This document shows, piece after piece, positions 36,482-41,834 of a stretch of 41,834 bases of DNA (positions within the stretch are counted from its first letter, which is position 1; every line of letters begins with the position of its first letter). Under the pieces are notes generated by a model. That model had not been told where the DNA came from, made no database searches, and was given only the letters and a program-made list of their open reading frames with translations. The DNA is taken from the NCBI GenBank assembly GCA_027004715.1, contig JALTHG010000099.1:1-41834 (forward strand), read 5' to 3'. Source of the stretch: Deltaproteobacteria bacterium (GTDB lineage: Bacteria; Desulfobacterota; Dissulfuribacteria; Dissulfuribacterales; UBA3076). Both the position numbers and the translations under genes were made by a program.

Positions 36482-38818
36482 ATGGAGGTCTATGTCATCT
36501 CTTCAGGTCCAGAACTCATCCTTCGTGGCCATATTGAACGAGTTACATATGCATCACCAGATACAGGCTTTGCTGTCCTCAGGGTACGTGCTGATAAGGG
36601 GGCAAGATTTACGGCCGTAGGTCTTGTGCCTGAGCTCTTGACCCAGGCCGGGCTGGAAGGCACGGAATTTCAGTTCTGTGGCTCATGGACCGTCAATAAA
36701 TATGGAAGGCAGTTTGCATTTTCAGACTGTAGCCTGGTGGGAAGCGAGCTCCTCTTTTTCCTGTCCAAGATAGTAAAGGGGCTTGGGGAAAGGCTTGCAA
36801 TTAAACTCCTGGAACAGTATGGAGAAGAGGACCTGGTGGATATCCTGGACCACCGACCAGAAGAACTCCTCAAGGTAAAGGGGATAAAAGAAAAACGCCT
36901 TGCACTCATAAAACGCTCCTGGTACAGACACAGGAATCTAAAGGCGCTTTCAGACTATCTGGCCAGACAGGGTGGGAAGATCACCCCCAATCTCCTCATA
37001 AGGATATATAATCACTTTGGTGATCAGGCACTGGAGATGCTGAAGAAAAATCCCTACCATTTGACAGAAGTCAGGGGTATAGGTTTTAAGACAGCAGACA
37101 GGATAGCCCTTGGGCTTGGAATTGGTGCCGACTCGCCTGAAAGGATCCAGGCAGCCGTGACATATATCCTTGTCAACACCGCAGAAAACGAAGGCCACAG
37201 CTACCTCTTCAGACAAGAACTCCTCAAGGCCCTGAAAGAGGTCCTCTCATCTGATGGAAAGGTGCCGACAGACTCCATGATTCAAGAGGTACTGGGGCCT
37301 ATGCTCATCAGCGGTACCCTGGTGCAGGGCAAAAGGGGAGAGATAGGCCTGTCCACCTACCGATATATGGAAGACTGGCTCAAGAATTTCTTTATCGAGA
37401 GATCAAAGGAATGTGAGAGATCAGTCATCCCTATTGATACAGTAGAGGATTTCCTGGAGAAATACGAGAGATCTAGTGGCATCAGGCTTGCCCAGAGACA
37501 GAGAGAGATAGTCCTGCGGGTTGCCACTGAGCCAAAGATGGTCTTTGCCCTTGCCGGTTATGCAGGTACAGGAAAGACCACTGTATGCCGGGCCATACTG
37601 GACCTCTTCTCGCGATGCTGTGTAGGGAGGAATAAGATAGCCTGCTGTGCCTTTACAGGTATGGCCTCGGCCAGGCTCAGAAAGGCCACTGGCTATGACT
37701 CATTTACAATTCACAGCCTACTCAAATACAGACGCGAGGGAGACTTCGAGTATGGGCCAGAGAATCCTCTCCCCTATAAGATAGTGCTCCTGGATGAGGC
37801 ATCTATGGTGAGTTTGCCCCTGTTCTATCGCCTTGTCAGGGCAATAAGACCTGCCAGCTTATTGCTCCTTGTGGGGGACCCGGCCCAGCTTCCACCCATA
37901 GGGTCAGGGAATGTCTTTGCCGATATACTGGCCGCAGGACTGGTACCTGTAGTGCAACTCACACAGATCTTCCGACAGGGCGAGGACAGTGTGCTTACCC
38001 TCTTTGCCAATGAGATACGTCAGGGCAAGGTGCCCAAAGGAATTGAGCGCTCTGGATGGCGAGACTTTGTCTTCGAGGAGGTAGAACTCCACAATATCTA
38101 TGCCATAAGACACAAGAAGACAGATAGAGAAATCAAGGTCCTGAGAGAAGAAAATAACCAGGCCATCTTGGAACGTATTCTTGCACATGCCAGAGAGTAT
38201 CGCGAGCACCTCAGCCACCCCATCTGGGAATTTCAGGTACTCACCCCAATGAGAATGGGGCAATTAGGGACAGAGGTCTTCAACAGGGCCCTCCAGGACA
38301 TCCTAAATCCAGAGTCTAAGGGCAGAGCCAGTGTAACCAGGGCAGGCATAACGATAAGAGAAGGAGACAAGGTAGTCCATCTACAGAATAGAGACATGCA
38401 GGTGATGGCCTGGTCTCATTTTATAGAGAAGGGGAAGGCCTTTGAGTCAGAGGAATTCAGGAGGGTCTTTAATGGCAATATGGGCCTTGTCTCAAAGATA
38501 GACCTTGAATTAGAGCAGTTCTATGTGGTATATCCAGAAAAGATAGTCATTGCCTATAACTTTGACCATCTGGGTGACATAATCGAACTGGCCTATGCCC
38601 TGACAGTCCACAAGGCGCAGGGGGCCCAGTATCGTATTGTGGCCATCCCACTCACCAATTCTCACTTCATAATGCTCAACAACAAATGGTTCTATACAGC
38701 CATAACCAGGGCAGAGGAAAAGGTATATCTGATCGGCCAAAGATATGCCTTGAGACGGGCCTGCACCAATATCAAAGGGGTAAGACGCCAGACCTGGCTT
38801 GCTCTGGCCAGTCATTAG
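36482..38818 (+). CDS. recD2: RecD2-family SF1B DNA helicase
   Basis: RGHIERVTYASPDTGFAVLRV; HhH region; AGYAGTGKTT Walker A; LLDEASMV; LTVHKAQGAQYR. Confidence 0.95.
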   Translation: MEVYVISSGPELILRGHIERVTYASPDTGFAVLRVRADKGARFTAVGLVPELLTQAGLEGTEFQFCGSWTVNKYGRQFAFSDCSLVGSELLFFLSKIVKGLGERLAIKLLEQYGEEDLVDILDHRPEELLKVKGIKEKRLALIKRSWYRHRNLKALSDYLARQGGKITPNLLIRIYNHFGDQALEMLKKNPYHLTEVRGIGFKTADRIALGLGIGADSPERIQAAVTYILVNTAENEGHSYLFRQELLKALKEVLSSDGKVPTDSMIQEVLGPMLISGTLVQGKRGEIGLSTYRYMEDWLKNFFIERSKECERSVIPIDTVEDFLEKYERSSGIRLAQRQREIVLRVATEPKMVFALAGYAGTGKTTVCRAILDLFSRCCVGRNKIACCAFTGMASARLRKATGYDSFTIHSLLKYRREGDFEYGPENPLPYKIVLLDEASMVSLPLFYRLVRAIRPASLLLLVGDPAQLPPIGSGNVFADILAAGLVPVVQLTQIFRQGEDSVLTLFANEIRQGKVPKGIERSGWRDFVFEEVELHNIYAIRHKKTDREIKVLREENNQAILERILAHAREYREHLSHPIWEFQVLTPMRMGQLGTEVFNRALQDILNPESKGRASVTRAGITIREGDKVVHLQNRDMQVMAWSHFIEKGKAFESEEFRRVFNGNMGLVSKIDLELEQFYVVYPEKIVIAYNFDHLGDIIELAYALTVHKAQGAQYRIVAIPLTNSHFIMLNNKWFYTAITRAEEKVYLIGQRYALRRACTNIKGVRRQTWLALASH

Positions 38819-38829
38819 TTATTGGTTTA

Positions 38830-38857
38830 TTGACAAAATTTAATGATGTGGTAATTA
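38830..38857 (+). promoter_or_regulatory. Candidate sigma70 promoter upstream of DAHP synthase
   Basis: TTGACA (38830-38835), 16-bp spacer, TAATTA (38852-38857) in AT-rich DNA. Confidence 0.4.
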
Positions 38858-38940
38858 ATAATTTTTTTATATAGGCTATGGATATAGAAATAGATAAGGT
38901 GCACAGATCAGTATTTTTAGATAGTTTTGAGAGCTGAAAG

Positions 38941-40044
38941 ATGATCCTGATACTAAAACCAGACATAACTACCCAAGGTCCTGAGTTCGAGAAGATAGAC
39001 AATTACCTGAAGCAGTTCCCTAATGTCAAAATCAAGTTGGTAGAACTTGAAGGTGAGACCAGAAAGGTAAGGGAGATTCACCTTATCGGCCCGACTCATG
39101 ACATCCCAGAGGACGTGTTGCTTGCCATGCCAGGTATAGAGCAGTTGATAAGGGTCTCCCAAAAATATCGCCAGATAGGCAGATATGATGTAGATCTGGT
39201 ACCAGTGGGCTTTACCTATCAGGGCCTGAAGTTTGATCAGGAGAGTTTTCATATCTTTGCAGGGCCGTGTGCAGTGGATACACCTGAGTATACAGAGGAG
39301 GTATTCAAGGGCCTCCAGAGGCTTGGGATAGTGACGAGCAGGATGGGCGCCTACAAGCCGCGGACAAGTCCATATGACTTCCAGGGACATGGGGCAAAGT
39401 GTCTGCCCTGGGTCTTTGAGCTGGCAGGAAAATATGGGATCAAGATCATTGCCATGGAGGTCCTGCGGGAGCAACATATTGAAGAGATCCGGGCTGCCCT
39501 CAGAGATGCAGGGAATCCTACTGGTGTCATGCTTCAGGTCGGGACACGAAATGCACAGAATTTTGAGCTGCTCAAGGCCGTAGGGTCTCAGAAGGAATTT
39601 CCAGTTCTGTATAAGAGGGGCATGGGGCTCACTCTGGAAGAGTCCTTGAATGCCTGTGAATACATTGTGAGTGAGGGCAACAGGCGGATAGTCTTCTGCC
39701 TCAGGGGAGTAAAGACACAGCTCGGCTCACCACACCGCAACCTGGTAGACTTTGTCCATGTACCAGTAATTAAGAGATTGACCAGGCTGCCTGTATGCAT
39801 AGACCCCAGTCATTCTATAGGCTCAAAGGCGCGTGCCTCAGACGGGCCCTTAGAGATAGCCCATGCAGCGGCACAGGGGGTTATAGCCGGGGCCAACATG
39901 ATCTTACTTGAATGCCATCCAAACCCAGGGGACGCCCTATGCGATAGTCAACAACTCTTGACCCTATCCGAGCTCGAGCAATTTATAAAGGATATGGCCC
40001 TGGTCCGAGAGACATATAAGAAGCGAATAGGTCTATATTCTTAG
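38941..40044 (+). CDS. 3-deoxy-7-phosphoheptulonate (DAHP) synthase, AroF/AroG type with N-terminal ferredoxin-like domain
   Basis: FAGPCAVDTPEYTEEVFKGL, GAYKPRTSPYDFQGHG, CIDPSHSIGSKA. Confidence 0.95.
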   Translation: MILILKPDITTQGPEFEKIDNYLKQFPNVKIKLVELEGETRKVREIHLIGPTHDIPEDVLLAMPGIEQLIRVSQKYRQIGRYDVDLVPVGFTYQGLKFDQESFHIFAGPCAVDTPEYTEEVFKGLQRLGIVTSRMGAYKPRTSPYDFQGHGAKCLPWVFELAGKYGIKIIAMEVLREQHIEEIRAALRDAGNPTGVMLQVGTRNAQNFELLKAVGSQKEFPVLYKRGMGLTLEESLNACEYIVSEGNRRIVFCLRGVKTQLGSPHRNLVDFVHVPVIKRLTRLPVCIDPSHSIGSKARASDGPLEIAHAAAQGVIAGANMILLECHPNPGDALCDSQQLLTLSELEQFIKDMALVRETYKKRIGLYS

Positions 40045-40097
40045 GCCATCCTGGTCGGCGACATAAACAGTTCAACAGGAGGGGTGTGAACAGTTAT
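40045..40097. repeat. Short palindromic repeat family 2, copy
   Basis: ccatcctggtcggcgacataaacagttcaacaggaggggtgtgaacagttat; 3' half matches the 29068 and 16594 copies. Confidence 0.65.
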
Positions 40098-40147
40098 GTT
40101 CTGGGCGTAGATGAGTTATAGGCCCGATAGGGGTCTTTTCTTAGACC

Positions 40148-40176
40148 TTGACAGGTCACAATAGAGCAGGTAGATT
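40148..40176 (+). promoter_or_regulatory. Candidate sigma70 promoter of the trp leader/trpE transcript
   Basis: TTGACA (40148-40153), 17-bp spacer, TAGATT (40171-40176). Confidence 0.65.
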
Positions 40177-40217
40177 TTAACTGAGTGTTTTTGGAGTCCT
40201 AAAAAGGAAGGCGTGGC

Positions 40218-40313
40218 TTGTCTTATCTATATAACAAGATACTCATTACCGATTTGGCCCGCTGGTGGTGCTGGCATATAGGGAGACTGCGCGTCCATTC
40301 CTTTTTGGGCTGA
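40218..40313 (+). CDS. trpL: Candidate trp operon leader peptide, MSYLYNKILITDLARWWCWHIGRLRVHSFLG
   Basis: TTG start 6 nt after AAGGAAGG; three Trp codons within four (TGG TGG TGC TGG at 40263-40274); stop TGA at 40311-40313; followed by a strong terminator and trpE. Confidence 0.78.
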   Translation: MSYLYNKILITDLARWWCWHIGRLRVHSFLG

Positions 40314-40332
40314 GTTCATAAAGGCAGAGGCT

Positions 40333-40378
40333 AAAGGCCGTGGATACGCAGAGATAGTGTCCACGGCCTTTTTGTTTT
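40333..40378 (+). terminator. Attenuator terminator of the trp leader
   Basis: Perfect 12-bp stem aaaggccgtgga (40333-40344)/tccacggccttt (40360-40371) followed by ttgttttg, before the trpE start. Confidence 0.88.
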
Positions 40379-40386
40379 GTCTCTGA

Positions 40387-40407
40387 CCCTCTCCCTGAGG
40401 GAGAGGG
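40387..40407. repeat. 21-bp palindrome ccctctccctgagggagaggg sharing the core of the MITE-like repeat
   Basis: Perfect palindrome; with flank ...cctctccctgagggagagggcaggtgagggg resembles the cores of copies B and C. Confidence 0.75.
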
Positions 40408-40426
40408 CAGGTGAGGGGAAGTTACC

Positions 40427-41834
40427 ATGGTTACTCCAGATCTGACACAGTTCAGGGCGCTGGCCAGAGAGGCCAATATCATACCGGTATGGAGAGAGAT
40501 GGCAGTAGACTTTGACACACCTGTATCTCTGTTTGCAAAGCTGGGAGGAGGCAGCTACTCGTTCCTGCTGGAGAGCCTTGAAGGCGGCGAGAAGTGGGGG
40601 AGGTACAGCTTTATAGGGCTGAGGCCCTTCCTGGTCTTTGCCTGCAAGGGAAAAGACATCTTTACTGATATCAATGGAGAACGCAGGCTCCTATCTGCCA
40701 GTAATCCCATAGATGCCCTGAGAGAGATAATGGCGCAATTCTCTCCTGCAGAGGTGCCGGGTCTCCCCAGGTTTTATGGCGGGGCCGTTGGGTATCTGGG
40801 ATATGATATGGTCCGCTTCATGGAGCGCCTGCCAGAAGACCTCCCTGACACCATGGGATTCCACGATGCAGTGCTCATGTTCCCTGGGCTCGTGCTTGCC
40901 TATGACAATATCAGCCAGACCCTCAAGATCGTTGCCTGCCTAAAGATAGAATCAAAAGACGACGTGGAGTCTGTCTATTCCAGGGGCCTGAATGCAATAG
41001 ACGACGTAGTCCGCCGTATAGAGACAGGGCTGGACTATCCCAGATCTCCCTATGACCAGGTCCCTGTTACTGAACTTGCCCCAGAGGTCTCCCAGGAGCG
41101 CTTTGAGACAATGGTCCGAAGGGCAAAGGAATACATCAGGGCCGGAGACGTCATACAGGTGGTCGTCTCTCAGCGATTCTCCGGTAGAAATTCTATCCCT
41201 ACCTTTGACCTCTATAGGTCCCTGAGGAGGATAAATCCGTCACCATATCTATATTATCTGCACCTGGGCGATGAAGTCCTCATAGGTTCTTCACCTGAGA
41301 TCCTGGTGAGGCTTACAGGCCATGAGATAAATCTGAGGCCTATTGCAGGTACCAGGCCAAGGGGCCACAATCAGGAAGAGGACCTCCGTCTTGAGAAAGA
41401 GCTCCTTGCTGATCCGAAGGAGAGGGCAGAACACCTGATGCTGTTGGACCTTGGAAGAAATGATGTCGGCAGGGTTGCCAGGATGGGGAGCGTGAAGGTG
41501 GATGACTTTATGACCGTGGAACGATATTCCCATGTCATGCACCTGGTCACGGCCGTTACTGGCGAGCTGGAGCAGGGGAAAGATATGTTTGATGTCCTGC
41601 AGGCGTGTTTTCCCGCAGGTACAGTGTCCGGGGCACCAAAGATCAGGGCCATGGAGATCATAGAAGAGCTCGAACACGCCAGGCGTGGACCATATGCCGG
41701 TGCCGTAGGCTATATGGGCTTTTCAGGCAACATGGACCTTGCCATTACCATACGCACACTCTGTCAGAAGAAAGATATGCTCTATCTCCAGGCCGGTGCA
41801 GGCATAGTAGCCGATTCTGATCCTGTCAGGGAAT
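40427..41834 (+). CDS. trpE: Anthranilate synthase component I (C-terminus beyond window)
   Basis: Not in the ORF track. Translation MVTPDLTQFRALAREANIIPVWREMAVDFDTPVSLFAKL...DVIQVVVSQRFSG...INPSPYLYYLHLGDEVLIGSSPEILVRL...RPIAGTRPRG...LLDLGRNDVGRV...FPAGTVSGAPKIRAMEII. Confidence 0.96.
   Translation, partial: MVTPDLTQFRALAREANIIPVWREMAVDFDTPVSLFAKLGGGSYSFLLESLEGGEKWGRYSFIGLRPFLVFACKGKDIFTDINGERRLLSASNPIDALREIMAQFSPAEVPGLPRFYGGAVGYLGYDMVRFMERLPEDLPDTMGFHDAVLMFPGLVLAYDNISQTLKIVACLKIESKDDVESVYSRGLNAIDDVVRRIETGLDYPRSPYDQVPVTELAPEVSQERFETMVRRAKEYIRAGDVIQVVVSQRFSGRNSIPTFDLYRSLRRINPSPYLYYLHLGDEVLIGSSPEILVRLTGHEINLRPIAGTRPRGHNQEEDLRLEKELLADPKERAEHLMLLDLGRNDVGRVARMGSVKVDDFMTVERYSHVMHLVTAVTGELEQGKDMFDVLQACFPAGTVSGAPKIRAMEIIEELEHARRGPYAGAVGYMGFSGNMDLAITIRTLCQKKDMLYLQAGAGIVADSDPVRE

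Noticed and set aside
36327-36620. 97-aa ORF spanning the tRNA-Leu
   Set aside because: It begins in the tRNA promoter (-35 TTG), reads through the whole tRNA and into the recD2 start; not credible as protein.

Overview
The window looks like ordinary bacterial chromosome with dense housekeeping genes. Gene content hints at a Deltaproteobacteria/Desulfobacterota-type Gram-negative, but that assignment is an inference. I support about 37 protein-coding genes. They include a DUF1614 fragment, DegP/HtrA, FtsH, a parvulin PPIase, a beta-helix acyl/nucleotidyltransferase-like protein, Hsp70-DUF3731, a CooC-like ATPase, FolE2, QueA, DUF2065, PdxS/PdxT, PrfB, BirA, a MEMO/AmmeMemoRadiSam B protein, a TPR protein, a B12-binding radical SAM protein, an EamA transporter, HtpX, Fbp, Pgi, 5-FTHF cyclo-ligase, a sigma54 response regulator, PilZ, prepilin peptidase, RluB, WaaA, LpxK, an M48-TPR protease, LspA, TrkA-N, RecD2, DAHP synthase and a truncated TrpE. 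There are two tRNA genes, tRNA-Gln(CUG) and tRNA-Leu(UAA), each with a good -35/-10 promoter. The observations I consider most worth checking are: (1) a complete unannotated trp attenuator between the DAHP synthase gene and trpE, with a sigma70 promoter, a TTG-start leader peptide containing W-W-C-W, an antiterminator and a perfect 12-bp terminator; (2) a ~150-bp MITE-like family with three full copies and one fragment, with terminal inverted repeats and near-perfect 8-bp target duplications at two copies; (3) a second intergenic palindromic repeat family (TGTTCA...TGAACA) with about four copies; (4) a RiPP-type B12 radical SAM protein with unusual CX4CX2C spacing beside an exporter; (5) a translationally coupled Hsp70-CooC-FolE2 operon; (6) the prfB programmed +1 frameshift, which the ORF track misses; (7) three TGCAA-N3-TTGCA operator-like dyads. 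I saw no CRISPR array, prophage or complete transposase gene.
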